Positions 1 to 11,813 of a DNA stretch of 64,000 bases are shown one piece after another (position 1 is the stretch's first letter; each line of letters opens with the position of its first letter). Position numbers and translations under genes: made by a program. The stretch spans positions 1 through 64,000 of the forward strand of contig LATX02000219.1 of assembly GCA_001466705.2 (NCBI GenBank). The letters are read 5' to 3'. The notes under the pieces were generated by a model. That model saw only the letters and a list, made by a program, of their open reading frames with translations. It ran no database searches and was not told where the DNA came from. This DNA is from Moniliophthora roreri (lineage: Eukaryota > Basidiomycota > Agaricomycetes > Agaricales > Marasmiaceae).

Positions 1-17
1 GGGGGGGGGGGGGGGGG
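1..17. repeat. Homopolymer G run at window edge
   Basis: Seventeen consecutive G residues open the window. A pure G tract of this length is unusual in fungal DNA and may be a homopolymer or contig-edge artefact, but it could be a real G tract that continues upstream of the window. Confidence 0.6.
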
Positions 18-738
18 TGTTCTTATAGCAAGATGTTGTGCGAATCTCGGTTCGGGAAGGTCGGTTCTCGCTCCACCGGAGAGTCCAGTAACCCTTTTTT
101 TTTTTGAGTTCAAACTTCTCCGACGGCAAACAACCTCGTTGTTCGCACCCTGTTCGCATCTGTAGTCGCAATCCTGAACACCTGATTGTGAATGTTCTGT
201 CAAAAGCCCCGTTTAACGAGTAATAACTTCAGCAACGAGTCTGCATGAGTGTCAGTAGAATCCAGTGTAATAGCAGAACAGATAAACGCACGAGACTGGC
301 ACAGCTGATATCCCGGAGTTGGCATCTTCTCCCGCAATTCATTAGTTTCATGTGGAGTAATCGCCTCTAGGGATAGTCATGGGATAGATATACGAGTAGT
401 TAGCATTCCTGGTAATGACAGTAAGGAGTAAGTAGTCGAAATCCAGAAGCTTCATAGACATACTTGGATGAGGAGTGACTCTTCTTTAAACATTACTACT
501 AGAGCTCATGAGAGTTCTAAGGCAAACGTGGAGGCATATTTCTCTCTTTGGATGAGGTACCAAGACGCTTGAGGAGACGTCGCGGAGGTGCTAGAAAGGG
601 CGACCCATAAGCGCACCACCAGATTACGCGATCAAATGGCCTGCCCCCCTTCGACTCGACTACAGTATTGGGAAAGTGCGAAAGAAGAATCTTTTCTTCC
701 TATTCAAGTAAAAGGGGATGAATTTGCTTGTATATGGA
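18..738. other. Stretch without a recognisable gene
   Basis: No reading frame with family resemblance, splice structure or codon bias was seen on either strand. The right part probably holds the 3' untranslated region of the dioxygenase gene that ends at 739 on the minus strand. A short T run lies near 97-106. Confidence 0.5.
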
Positions 739-2435
739 TCACTTATAATGCTTCACTACCACACCATTGACTATTTTTTCATCGACCTTTACTTCACCAC
801 GCTTCTCCCCAGCCTTCCAAACGGTCTTCGGATCACCGTATGCTGCAACTCTACCCCTTCTCCACTCCTCCATCGTGGGTGCATTGTCGTCAGACCCGAA
901 CCGTTGCTGGACGCCTACCCGCTGAAGAACAGGGCTATTCGTTAGAGGTGCTAGCTTGACATGGCCGTCCGGAATGTTGAAGTAGCAGGCGCCTAAACGA
1001 GTGACATTGCGTTGGTCACTAGGAGGTTGAACCACTCTAGGACAGGCATACGTATCAGTCTAGGTGATGGAAATGAGACAGATAGCAGACCTATGAATTG
1101 TAGCCTTGTAGTAACCTCCCGAGAGGAACTCCAAGGCATCCCCAAGGTTTATTATCTTGGACAACGTCCATCAGAACTAGCCACGGGTGTAGTGAAAGCA
1201 TTAATACATACAATAGCGTTTTCAATATGCCTGACCCATCTCCATCTATTATCTACGCCGAGGATCTGCAGGGCCGCAACGGGTTGACTGTATAGAAGCG
1301 TAAGGCTACCGATATCTGTCACGCCGAACAGAAAGCAATGATCAATAATGGCATTTCCAAATCGTCTCGAGTCCGAACTGACCAGTGTGCCCCTTGAGCC
1401 AAAGGTTATTGGATTTGATTTCATCTTCCTCGGAACGAGGATAGCTGGTAAAGTTGAGGAAGATAGCTCTTGGGTGATGATATGCAGACGTACTACTTCA
1501 TGAACCGGACTGGTTGTCGAAAATGATTATCCGTACTACACAAGGAACTATGAAACGTACCATACGATTCTCCATCAGATGCAAAATCATGCATATCGAC
1601 AAATGTATTCTCAGAGAGCTCCAATCCTATCGCTAAGAGCCTATAGTCAACCAGAAAATCAGCCCCGTAAATTCAAACGTTAGAGGGGGGTGGCCATACC
1701 GAAGGATAGGCAGAACGACGTTGAAATGGCTGTGTTTTGCAAATGCATCAATCTCAGGTAAAAACGGGCGTATCGCGTTGGGGTGAGTTTGTCGCGTGAT
1801 GTTTTTGTTGGCTGAGATATCAATGAATGAGGTTGAACTTCACATCCAAAATACTGCGACATACTGTTGTACTGCTCCAGTTGGTCCCTGACACCACCTT
1901 CGATATGCTGAGATCACGTCAATCAGATCTCGCTTTCTTTTTGGCTAGAGACAACGGTTGAATGTACCCAATATTGCCTAAGCTTGTAACCACGAAATCT
2001 TCCTGTCTCAAGCGATTTGGCGTCATAAAGCTTCTTTTCATCTTCAGGTACTTGCGTAAATGGAATATCGGCAATGTCAAAGATGCGTTCGATCTAGACC
2101 GGATCGATATCGCACTGTCAGCATTGAGCAAGAACGGAATAATTGAATTATCCAAATGACATGCCTGAGACGGGCTGTATCCGTGGTTGATCACGTAGAG
2201 GAAGCCTTGGGTCGACATGGCATTTCGCACCTCGACTACAAGTTGTTGTAAGTCCTCTGGGGTGGAGTGAGCTTTGGCGAGATCAATTATTGGGAGATCA
2301 GCGTAGTCCACTGGAATGCAACAAGGTCAAAAACTTAATGCACCATTACCCGAAGGAAGAAATAGTACAAGCTTCTTTGGTGGGCTGAGCTGGAACATAA
2401 TGTGGAACCGCTGGTGCAATGGTGAGTCCAGGCAT
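739..2435 (-). CDS. 2-oxoglutarate/Fe(II)-dependent dioxygenase (isopenicillin N synthase-like)
   Basis: Non-haem iron oxygenase of the IPNS/flavonol-synthase type, which uses 2-oxoglutarate and O2 to hydroxylate or desaturate a small molecule; the substrate cannot be read from sequence. The start is ATG at 2435 (MPGLTIAPAVPHYVPAQP). Exon 1 joins an exon reading VDYADLPIIDL, the DIOX_N domain, followed by FLYVINHGYSPSQ and then IFDIADIPF. Later exons give YWHIEGGVRDQLEQYN, HPNAIRPFLPEIDAFAKH, and the catalytic domain with iron ligands in LKGHTDIGSLTLL (HxD) and KATIHR (distal His), then RLGACYF near the 2-oxoglutarate-binding position. The C-terminal exon ends with VVVKHYK and TGA at 739. About nine or ten exons can be joined without an internal stop. 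The second intron seems to use a GC donor (CAG|gcatgt) with acceptor tctag, so it is either a GC-AG intron or a damaged donor. Family call is firm; role is unknown. Confidence 0.85.
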
Positions 2436-2707
2436 TATGGAGAAGACTATCTTGAAGATGTAAACGCGCAGGGGAGAGTCAAAACGGGATTTTTGATGGA
2501 GAGATAAGGCGAGTATTTAAGTTGAGAGACCGGTGACCATGACAGATTCGCTCTCGTGCCAGTGAATTCCTTATACCAAAATGACCCAGCAATTGACGAG
2601 ACTCTTGTCATAATGGTAATTGTACGGTCTTCGGATCTGTCCACGTAATATCAAATATTATGTTAGAAGCTGAAGAGTGGACATACACAATAAGCAGAGC
2701 TACGAAC

Positions 2708-4589
2708 TTAGCCACCACATGATCCCGTCCGTAGCACCTCTTCTAGTTTTACGCACAACTTTTCCAGAACCCACTCCGCTTCGGTGCCTCCAGTGAATAG
2801 AGGTCCGTCCTTGTCCCACGGTTCCCATCCTACCACACCCTCATTCCTTTTTATCCTCTCCGTGTCACTTTCACTGCAGAGCCTCATCCACTTTGTCCAC
2901 TCTGACCACTCGTATTTTCGAGGCGGTTTTGCCCCAATATCTTTCGAGACCCTTCTAATCTCTGCAATCAACTTGACCGATAACGGCTCATTATCGCCGT
3001 AACTCTGCGCCGATATCGACATTTCCTTTTCAACATCGGAACCCCTCCCTGTGGCAACGCGCTCGGGTAAAACTGTCATACGCCCAAGCCATAGCGTTCC
3101 TACTTGCACCCAGTCGACAATAGTACCTCCCATATTGGATATCAGAATTGTCATCGTGGGTACAGCAAGGAGCGACCATAACACAAAGAAAGGTTTGCCG
3201 GCAGTCGATTGCGGATAAAAATCACCGTAACCGATAGTAAGCAGGACAACATAGGTGAAGTAGAGACACGTCGGGTACGACCAGGCTTGCGCTTCCTGTG
3301 TGAACTTAATAAGTAAAGGAGGGCAAAGAGATTCGCAGATCTCACCTCTGTGTACCAAAATACTAAAGCCCCACCGAACCATACAATCAGGAAAATGAGC
3401 ATCGCGAAGCCGAGCGAGACATATTTTCTGGTGGCCGTCGCCCGTTCTTGAATAGCTCGTAATGCTTCAAATTCCTGCTGATCCACATGTATGTCGCCAT
3501 TCGTCTCCGTCGCTTGAGCTCTCCACGCAGCCAGAGATTTGGCCATAGCTCTCTTCCCTACTCGGCGATTCCCTCGCTCCAACACCAAACCTCTGACACT
3601 GCCAACGACAAGACCAACGATAATAATGCCACTGACTGCCCATGGTATTAACACACCACGGGCGGTCGCTGTCATCAATGGAAAATCCGCTCCCAAACCA
3701 ATAGTGAGAAGGGTGTAATCTGCCCAATATACTCCGTCCACAAAAGACCAGCCTTCTATCCGTGCAAATACACCGGCACCAAGGGCGAGATGGAAGGTGA
3801 ATGATGTTGTTTGCAGCATCAACGTACGCTGAGAAGGAGTGAGAATGTCGAATGATGGTTGGTATGCTTGGAAAGATGTATATGGATGAGCAAAGAAATA
3901 GTTGACGGTGAGAAGCACTGATATGATAGCGTATAGAATGGCTGAAAGAAGGCCATAGTAATAACTCTCCGAGAGTGTAACAGATCCGCGTTCCGGTTTG
4001 TATAATAGGTGATGAGCGAGTGCAAGTATGATAACCAAGGAAATCGAAGAAAAGAACCTGCGAAATTCAAAAAGTCAAGCGTGTGAACCACCCGGAGGCT
4101 GTACTCATGCGCACCAAAAGGTTATAATCAATGGCTGAGCTATTAGATACGGCACACGACGTGCGAAGTTGAGGAGCAGCAGAATATTTGCTGCGACAGC
4201 GAACACCAAGGATGCGATATTGGGTGCGATAAGCCATGCTGGATCGGCGATTCTTTCTCCGTTCGAGCCTATTCTCCATGTTTGTACCAATGCACAGACT
4301 GAAAACAAGTTCGCCAAGGGTCCCAATGTTCCCGCAATTAAAGGAAATACGGTTGAACATAACCACCATCGCCTGGGTCGACTGTCAGTATGGGCTTGAA
4401 AATGATAGACTTGAGGACATACGTCGGCCTCAATGATTCAGCGTGCAACTCTTCTATGTCATTCTCTGTCTCCGCGTCGTGTTTTCGCAATTCTTGCGCG
4501 CCTTTACTTTTCGAGGACTCTTTCTCCAACGTGTTGGCGACATGATTGGCGGATTTCTGGATAGGTTCTTCGAGCCCAGGATCATTCAT
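2708..4589 (-). CDS. TOK1-like outwardly rectifying two-pore potassium channel
   Basis: Fungal plasma-membrane K+ channel of the TOK family, with eight transmembrane segments and two pore loops. The start is ATG at 4589 (MNDPGLEEPIQ), giving a charged cytosolic N-terminus of about 80 residues. Membrane segments follow, including GPLANLFSVCALVQTW and ASLVFAVAANILLLL. The first pore loop reads YWADYTLLTIGLGADFP and the second YVVLLTIGYGDFYP; both carry the TIG(L/Y)G filter signature, and the first has the GLG variant typical of TOK1. A region between the pores rich in Arg and Lys precedes KYVSLGFAMLIFLIVW. After the second pore is a cytosolic tail of about 150 residues rich in Glu and Lys that ends with TAA at 2708. 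Four or five short introns break the gene. It is divergent from the F-box-like gene at 5287. Likely single copy with a role in K+ efflux and membrane potential. Confidence 0.92.
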
Positions 4590-5286
4590 GGAGATAAGAA
4601 GGTGAGAATATGGGCGCAGTATGTCGAATTGCCATGGTCCGTACTTGGGAGACAGTGGGAGTGTGAAAGATCGAAGGCTTAGAAAGTATTGTGACGTCGT
4701 ATCTATCTATCCATCTATCAACAAATGCATGCTCTAGTTCGCGACCAGTCTAGACTGAGGAGCAAACAAGAGTATTTGAGCAGGCTACCATTCCTTGAGA
4801 TTCGGAACATGCCTGGAGTTTAAATGAGAATCAACGAGACCTCAGAGGGTCACTGGAGAGTGTCCTGTCAGCCAGTTGTAGCCACATGGCTGATACCAAA
4901 CTGTTCGAGAATCTTACAAGCAGCCCAGGTGTTTGGAATGCGTCATCCTGGAGGACTACGGCGGTGAATGCGGACAACTCGAGGCTGGATAATCCATTGA
5001 CATCGCATTATGAGATAACTTAGACGTACAATAAATTAACCAAATCCGTAGTAAAAATGGCTACCTTTCCGACCTCGTATGCTTAACAAGTTTTTGGACC
5101 CTTTGCATGGAAGCGAATCGAGATGATGATGATTCTTCAATACAAGGTGCTTCGTAGGTAAAGGACTGATTTCGGGGGAGAATTTGTCGGGCTGGCCCAA
5201 ACAATTTACGGTCACTTATACGCGTTTCTCGCCTGTTGATGTCCTTCGGGCGCTAAAGTAATCTTCCCACTTTAAGTGCGACCGCC
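4590..5286. other. Divergent intergenic region between K+ channel and F-box-like gene
   Basis: About 700 bp separate two divergent starts, so both promoters should lie here. No convincing TATA element, repeat or small gene was recognised. Confidence 0.5.
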
Positions 5287-6489
5287 ATGTGTAGTCTCCC
5301 ACTGCCGGCAGAAATTCTGGTCGAAATTCTTTCATATGTCATTCATTTGGACACTATCAACGTTCTCTTGACCTCCCATCTATTTTATTCGATCGGTCAA
5401 AACATTTTGCACCACGACCTCACTTTCAATTCTATCGCCCAAATTCACCGGTTCACCGAGAACTTAGCAAATCGCGTTCATGCAAATGTCCTATTGAACA
5501 AAAAGGAACTTGCTCGAGCTCGAAATGGCTATCTTGTTTGCTGTCCTCGCAGTTTATGCTTGGATGTAGCTGGAGGTGCATCTTGGGTCAGGCTACCCGA
5601 TTCCCGAAACCTCGTGGTTTCGACGTGGCCTGCTCTTCAGAACGCTCTGAAGGCTATTTTGAATGACCTGGAGCACCAGAGTAGCCTGATGGCTGGGCAG
5701 GAATTGAGAAGATTGAAGGTGGAGACAGTGCGGTTCAGGTTGAATTCGCATACGAATGACACCAACTACATTATCTACGACGCTCTGTCCCAGCTGGAGT
5801 GAGTACTTATTTTCCATCACATTCAATAGCACTCAGGTCACGATAACAGTACCCAATCCTTTGAATGGACAGGTCCAGATCCTCCTCATCACTTCTCTAC
5901 TGCAGTGGGTTTCGCTTATGAAGCGTCCTCTACAATCACTCACGGTGCCAAATAGATCGTCATGCAAGCTGTTCCATACCTCTTCAGAGCCCTCGCGACC
6001 CACAGTCAACTAACACACATCAAGCTTACCAATATATCCTTTCCAGAAATCGGCGTGGACGCAACCAACGGCTCAGTTCGTCGATTTGACATACCATATA
6101 TGCCCAGTCTTCAGCATCTCTACCTTGGCCAATCTACTTTTCTCTCCGCGCCGACTCTTGCCAGATTTCTATTGAATGGTCTACAAGGTATGGTGCTGGT
6201 ATTCTGTTATTCTCCACAGTAACTGATTTGCACGATTGTAGCTCGTACACTTCAGAAAGTTACCCTCGTAGATGTCTACGAAAGCAGTATCTGGGGTCCT
6301 CGTCTGCGTATGCCTCGGATCATTGGTGCTGCTCGGGCGCTCTTGGCTATGGAGCAAGAACTTGGTCAGTCGGTAACTCGGGAAGATGAGATGCAACAAC
6401 GCCTGGAGGTTATACACGGAGCGATAATGGATCTAGTGACTGTAGTGGTGGAGACAGAGAGGATCGAGGGAGGGGATCGTGGGTACTGA
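5287..6489 (+). CDS. F-box-like / leucine-rich hypothetical protein
   Basis: The N-terminus (LPLPAEILVEILSYVIHLD followed by VLLTSHLFYSIGQNILH) resembles an F-box, which would bind Skp1 in an SCF ubiquitin ligase. The later part (ALATHSQLTHIKLTNISFP, then MPSLQHLYLGQSTF) looks like irregular leucine-rich repeats. Exon 2 carries FEWTGPDPPHHFSTA, a motif I associate with a large agaricomycete family of such proteins. Exon 2 joins exon 3 cleanly by GCA|gtgggt to caaatag|ATCGTC, and exon 3 joins the last exon after LLNGLQ; the stop is TGA at 6487-6489. The join of exon 1 (ending QLE near 5799) to exon 2 does not keep frame with any obvious GT-AG pair, so there is either an unrecognised splice site or a one-base lesion. 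The target protein is unknown. Confidence 0.6.
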
Positions 6490-6640
6490 AGTTATTGTGA
6501 GTGAATTACTACGACCTTCGTGATAAAAATACCAGTTCCATACTTGGTATCGGTTTGTACGCCGCGCGCTCACGTTGCCTCAGGGGTGGGATCTACCTGA
6601 TGATGTAAACCGCGTGAGAGGAATGCATCAGGCCAGGCAC

Positions 6641-6650
6641 TATATAAAAA
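6641..6650 (+). promoter_or_regulatory. TATA box of the cupin gene
   Basis: The sequence TATATAAAAA lies about 53 bp upstream of the ATG at 6703 and is followed by a C/A-rich leader, the usual arrangement of a strong fungal core promoter. Confidence 0.65.
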
Positions 6651-6702
6651 CAACATACCAGTGATCTCACATCTCACACCAACACACCTTCCAACAACCA
6701 TT

Positions 6703-7408
6703 ATGACCCAAAACCTCCCAGAATCAATCTCTATAGCAAAAGGTGTCACTATGGTGCGTATAATTACCTCGTTCCACTGACGTCACTAAACAAATCAAGC
6801 CAGACATTCCTAAAAAACGCCGAATACGTGACCCGAGTAACATTTACGGGCGACGCAGACTGTGAAGGCCTCTTTGTCCCTTTCCACTGGCATGAAACCC
6901 ACGACGAGATCATGCGCATTGAAAGCGGCCAGATCAAAATCGCCATGGGATCGTCACCATACAAGGTGTATACGCCCGAAGATGGAGAAGTTTTTATTCC
7001 GAAAGGGACACCACATTCTCTGATGAGCGTTAAAGGCATTCCCACTGTTGTTATGGAGCGTACAGTTCCTATGGTCGGTCCTCCTGTCGTGTAACTTGTA
7101 CAGTACTGATGTAAAAGCGCACAGGACGGAAGCAAGGAATTGTTTTTCCGAAACCTCTTTGCTATCCGTGGCGGTCCGCTCAGAAGCTTGTTGCCAGTTA
7201 TGCAGGTGTTTTATTACGGTGATGGAATGCCAACTTTTCCTATTCATATTCCATGGTTGGAAAAAGCAGTAAGTACTCTTGATTAATTAATGGAACATTG
7301 TTATTGATGTGGTACTATGTACTTCAGTTCGTGACGCTGCTCGGTTACTACATTGCCCCATTGCTAGGCTATCAACTTAAATACCCGGACTTGAAAAAGA
7401 CTTCGTAG
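6703..7408 (+). CDS. Cupin-domain protein with C-terminal hydrophobic segment
   Basis: A small protein of about 190 residues in four exons. Exon 1 starts MTQNLPESISIAKGVTM and is followed by intron gtgcgt...gccag. The cupin barrel reads FLKNAEYVTRVTF, then FVPFHWHETHDEIMRIESG (the metal-binding HxH with downstream E of cupin motif 1) and EVFIPKGTPHSL (motif 2, with PxGxxH). After GPPV an intron (gtgtaa...cacag) leads to DGSKELFFRNLFAIRG and YYGDGMPTFPIHIPW, and a last exon encodes a hydrophobic stretch FVTLLGYYIAPLLGY before TAG at 7408. Cupins of this size act as small-molecule dioxygenases, isomerases or non-enzymatic binders; which applies here is unknown. The hydrophobic tail suggests membrane association. 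A TATA box sits just upstream, and the gene converges on the P450 at 7526. Confidence 0.82.
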
Positions 7409-7525
7409 AATCAGCATAATCAACCCAAATATTCCTTTGCTTGTTGTAATATCCCTTTGACCTCCGAGAATCGAGGCTTTGATGCAACCTTGAACTTTTT
7501 GGCATGGCTATACACGACAACAGTG

Positions 7526-9594
7526 TCAAAGACTAATCGATGTTTTGATTCGAACTGGATTATCGTACCTCAAGGACCCAATTGCTACATCGTCGAAAAT
7601 AGGTACTTCCATGTTCCCGTTCTCATCTTTGCCAGGCTCCAATTCCATCGCCCAAAGGACGATGACGAAGGCAAAGATCATGTCTCCTGCCACATGGCGT
7701 CCAGGGCAAATCCTGGTGTTCGTCCCTAGTTAATAGACCGTTTCAACGCTGAAGAGACCGTCAAGTCTCACCTGCGTCCAAACCCAAATCCATATTGTCC
7801 TTGATCTTTCGTATCAGGCGGAGATAGTTTATGTGTCCCATCGGGGTTGAGGAATCGTTCCGGCCTAAACTGGTCGGCGTCTGCTCCATAGATTTCTGGA
7901 TCGTGATTCATTGCTCTAGACAACATTATTATGAGTCATGCTTAGACAAAAGGAATTAGAAACTCACAGAATATTCGGCACGATGATGCTTCCTTTGGGG
8001 ATGAAATACCCTTCATACACGTCATCCTTGATATAATTCAGGACTCAACGAAGGTACCAAAGGCGCTGCAATCGATTGCATACCTCAAGTGAAGCATGGG
8101 GGACACCAATGGGCGCCACGGGTCGCCATCTCATCGCCTGCACGTTCTTAAGCATGGTGCGTTCAATTACAAATGCAACAATACCTCTTTCATAATGGCT
8201 CGTATATACGGAAGCTGTTCCATGTCGTCCATCGTCGGTATACGGGATCGGCCTACAACGTTATCGAGTTCTTCATGAGCCTTCTTTTGAACGTCAGGAT
8301 GAGATACCAGGGCCAGTATGAGCCAGCCGAGAGTAGCAGTAGTCTGCATGAGCGAAATTAGCCTTTGTATGAATTCGCCGGTATGGTGCATACCGTGTCA
8401 TATCCTGCTAGACTAATATACAAGATGAGAGGATGAGAAGAAGAGTAAAAGGGCGGGTCAACCCACTAGAGCACACCGGCTAGCCAGGCAGACCCTACGT
8501 CATCTAAACCATGTCGTTCCTGTGTCTCGACCAGAGTTGCGCAGAAACTCGGTGTGTGGTCGTTATTCTGTGTCTAGAATTGCCTTCGTGAGCAGCATGT
8601 TCGGTATTCGTGCTAGGAAGACACATACGACGCTATTCTTCACATCCATCCAGTACTCCATGAAGCGAGCAGAATAGACGCGAAAGTCTTCAGAACATTC
8701 TCTTTTCCATTTCGACATCCATTGCGGAAAATAATCAAGGAATTCTAGATGATTGGCGAGGTACCTGCCTGGAGCAGAGGCTGATGAAATTCTATCTACG
8801 ACGGTGTCCAGGAATTTGATAATCGGATCTTGAGAAGACTTTAGGGGAGGTTTAGCGTAAAGAAGGGAGGTGATATTTGAATTGGTGAAACTCTAGATCC
8901 CAAGTTAGTGCGAGAATTGTATAGATTCATGGACTAGATAGCAGACCGTCTTATGTGATCGCTCCAGCCTCCTGCTTCCATCAACATGTCAGTGGCGAGT
9001 TGCACCCCCTCACGGATTTGTACCCCATGATAACGGCTACAAGCTCGGACATTCAAAGCTTCATGTGTTGCACGTCGCATGGATCGCCACCTACGCAAAT
9101 TGAGCATACAGGAAATTGACTAGAAGCAAAAATACGCACAAAGTCCCTATATTCAAGAACACCATCGCCAGTCCACCACTCAAATAATCTTGAACCACGC
9201 TTCGAGGCCGGTGAGAATAGTTTGACGCCCTTCGATCCAATAGATCCCCAGCAACTTTAGCCGAGTTCAACAAAAACACTTGTTGGTTGGCCAGACGAAC
9301 GTAGACGATATCCCCTAAATTGAGATGAATCCTCCTCGGAATTTAGGAATATACCAATAAAACTCACCGTACTCTCTCTTCCATTCGGCAAATGTACGCC
9401 AGGGTCGTTCCCTATCGAGCTGGAAGATACTCCCGACAACCTGAAGGTAAAGCAATTAGATCAAAGTATGAACAATGCAAGATACTCACTGGGAGGCCTT
9501 CAGGTCCAGGAGGTTGCTTGCCGACCTTGGATCTACCAAGGAACGCGATCCACACGCAAATGGTCAGGACTGCGAGGGTCAGGAGGAAAGCCAT
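7526..9594 (-). CDS. Cytochrome P450 monooxygenase (first of two)
   Basis: Microsomal haem-thiolate monooxygenase. The start is ATG at 9594; residues 1-19 (MAFLLTLAVLTICVWIAFL) are the membrane anchor, followed by the proline-rich hinge KQPPGPEGLPVS. An early domain exon reads VFLLNSAKVAGDLLDRR and YSHRPRSVVQDYLSGGLAMV. The I-helix region is TTATLGWLILALVSHPDVQ, and PYIRAIMKEVL with a following LRWRPVAPIGVPHAS gives the K-helix ExxR (EVLLHLR). The PERF motif appears in FRPERFLNPDG, and the haem loop is split by an intron: YGFGFGRR, then ICPGRHVAGDMIF with the axial Cys. The C-terminus ends DNPVRIKTSISL before TGA at 7526. The haem loop has a few extra residues (TNTR) before ICPG if the nearest acceptor is used, so the real acceptor may differ. 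Overall form resembles the broad CYP64/CYP5144-type fungal group. Substrate unknown. At least eight introns. Confidence 0.87.
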
Positions 9595-10219
9595 GGCTAG
9601 AAGTAAATAATGACGAGGCTCACACTCTTAAATACTCTGGTGAAAAAGGGTACAGCCCGGCCTTATCGTGCTTTCCCATCTTCAATACAAGGACTGAGAT
9701 GATTGATTGAATTACCGTAAGCGATTAGGCTCGGGAAATAATACCTCCTTCGCGATATGCGACTATGGCTTTGGAAAACTGCCTATTTTGTGCTGTGGAG
9801 CTTTGGGCGGTGGGACGGTTCTTGAGCAAGATTCAGGGCGGCCATCCTCGGTGATTCGACGGGTTCTTATACTGAATATCAGGCATCAAGATCTTGATTC
9901 ATGGAAGTTGACATTTGACACAAGTTGGACAGAAGGACTCGAAGGGCACGCATGACGAAACTTCCAAAACCGCTCGTCTTCTACTGTATGTAGCGCCCGC
10001 AAACTAGTACCCACGCATGCTAGACTCCCATTTCAGTAGTTGCCTGATTTCCCTTTGAACCCTCCGACAAGTGGTCTCTCATACTCACACGTTCGGTTTC
10101 TATTGCATCTCATCAACTCTGCCTTCTGCGCTCGTTGCTGTGACCAAGCTCGCGAAGATCCTCTCGGATCCCATGCCCAACTCAGCTTGCTGGAATCACT
10201 CTCCCCGCTTCAGCTCTCT
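9595..10219. other. Intergenic region upstream of the P450
   Basis: About 620 bp between the divergent starts of the P450 and the reductase pseudogene. No gene or repeat was recognised; P450 promoter elements would be here. Confidence 0.45.
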
Positions 10220-10225
10220 TATAAA
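10220..10225 (+). promoter_or_regulatory. TATA box of the decayed reductase gene
   Basis: TATAAA lies about 50 bp before the original start codon at 10275. The core promoter element survives although the coding sequence is broken. Confidence 0.5.
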
Positions 10226-10274
10226 TGTGTGGCGTGACGTGGCCAAGGGGGCCTAACCTATTCCTTCGATCCCG

Positions 10275-11680
10275 ATGTCTCCGCAGCGAAAAGAGGTCCT
10301 TCCAGTTGGTTTAGGAGGTGTTGGTGCTATTTGCGAGTGATCTTTTGATTGGAGATACCTCTAATCTGCTACATTTAGATGCCCTCGTATTGAAACGGGA
10401 TGTGTGTACATTCACACTTCAAAGAAATCGGCCAGGAACGGACCTACATCTACCCCAGTGTTGCTCGCTGTTGCAGACGCAGCAGATCAGAGCTACGGCT
10501 GTGTCTTCATCGCGACAAAGGTTGTCCCGGAAATCCTAACGACCGAGGAGATGCTTGCTCCCGTTTTGACCAAATCATACACGGATTGCACATATATTGC
10601 AGAACGGCTTGGGCGGGACCTGAAGTGCCATTGCAGACGTAGAGAGGGAGGTTTCAAAGGATTCGGACAAGAGACTGGAGTTTGACCTAGGATTGTGAGT
10701 GCGTGTGTTCATTAACAAGGGAACTTGATACGGCCGGCTGTGGTGGAGTACGTCGAGGAGGTGAGTCGCGGTCGTTTGCTCGTTCTTGAGTGGAGTGTAC
10801 TCAAAGCGTGCTCGTCGAAAGAAGCTGCGATTTTGAGCGATTTGGGCGATTTAAACAGTATCCTGGAAGCTGGCGGTGTCGGAGTAAATGTAATGCCTGA
10901 AATACAGCGACAGAAACCGAAGAAAAACATGCTGAATCTGGCTTTCGCAACTTTGGCAAAGTAAGTTCAACTTCCCAGTCGTCGGTGGTTGACCTAAATG
11001 CAAATCTACACACACTCTCAAGTCATACCACGCCATCAATATTTCAACCTCCGCCTTCAGATCCCACGAAGGAGTTTAATGAGCCCTATGTCCATTCAAC
11101 CACAGTCCACCTGACTGAGGAGTTCTCGATACCGAATATCAAGGCAGTCTTAGCCGAAGCGATCTCCGTTGGTAAGATTGCCAGTTTGTCCTCGATTCTT
11201 TCACTGAAGCACTCATAGGTCATGCGCTAAGATCTCCTGACACAGAAGATGATCTTCCGTCCGATACGGTGACTAAGTTCCTCGAGTTCGTCGGGATCGG
11301 ACATGTGAACCTCGAGAATGATCACCCACCAAGTATGTTACTGGACATGCGACAAGGAAAGCCTATGGAAGTCGAAGTAATTCTTGATGAGGTGGTGAGA
11401 CTGGCTAAACGAGTAGGGGTGGTCATTCCGGTCAGTTTCGTTAATTTTGTTGTTGCCGAGATTTTGGCTGATCGCTCCAATGCAGAGAATTGAAATGATG
11501 TATGCGATACTACTGGCGGTGCAAAACCAAATTAGCGCTCGATTCGTCATGAGGAGGCATTATTGCAGGTTCATGTACCGTCCACCTGGCACCATGATTG
11601 TTAATACTCCAAAGAAATTGACAAGTTCAAACGAGAAATATTATGCTCCGGTCATCGTTCGGTTCTTACCACAAGATTAG
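10275..11680 (+). pseudogene. Ketopantoate reductase (PanE/ApbA)-like protein, decayed
   Basis: Relatives are NADP-dependent 2-dehydropantoate 2-reductase-like enzymes. The N-terminus after ATG at 10275 shows the Rossmann glycine loop (LPVGLGGVGAI), then an intron leads to ALVLKRD. From here frame is lost: the coding sense jumps between frames, giving ADAADQSYGCVFIATKVVPE and LTTEEMLAPVLTKSYTD in one frame, with the region after TYI (10590-10680) split over all three frames and ended by a stop. The 3' half is far better kept: VVEYVEEVSRGRLL, VMPEIQRQKPKKNMLNLAFA, SIFQPPPSDPTKEF, PSMLLDMRQGKPMEVEVIL and VVRLAKRVGVVIP|RIEMMYAILLAVQNQ with good introns, matching the substrate-binding domain. Several disruptions in the 5' half argue for a pseudogene, although the 3' half could be transcribed. 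Confidence 0.7.
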
Positions 11681-11764
11681 GAAGTCACACACTCCTAGCT
11701 CGGTTTGGACTCCATTATGCAACTTCTATTCGGACTACACATGCAACTCCTAGGCGGTCACCCT

Positions 11765-11770
11765 TATAAA
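11765..11770 (+). promoter_or_regulatory. TATA box of the second P450
   Basis: TATAAA about 44 bp before the ATG at 11814, followed by a pyrimidine-rich leader. Confidence 0.6.
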
Positions 11771-11813
11771 AACTCTAAACGCCATTCTCTTTATTCGTTC
11801 AACTCTATCCGCC

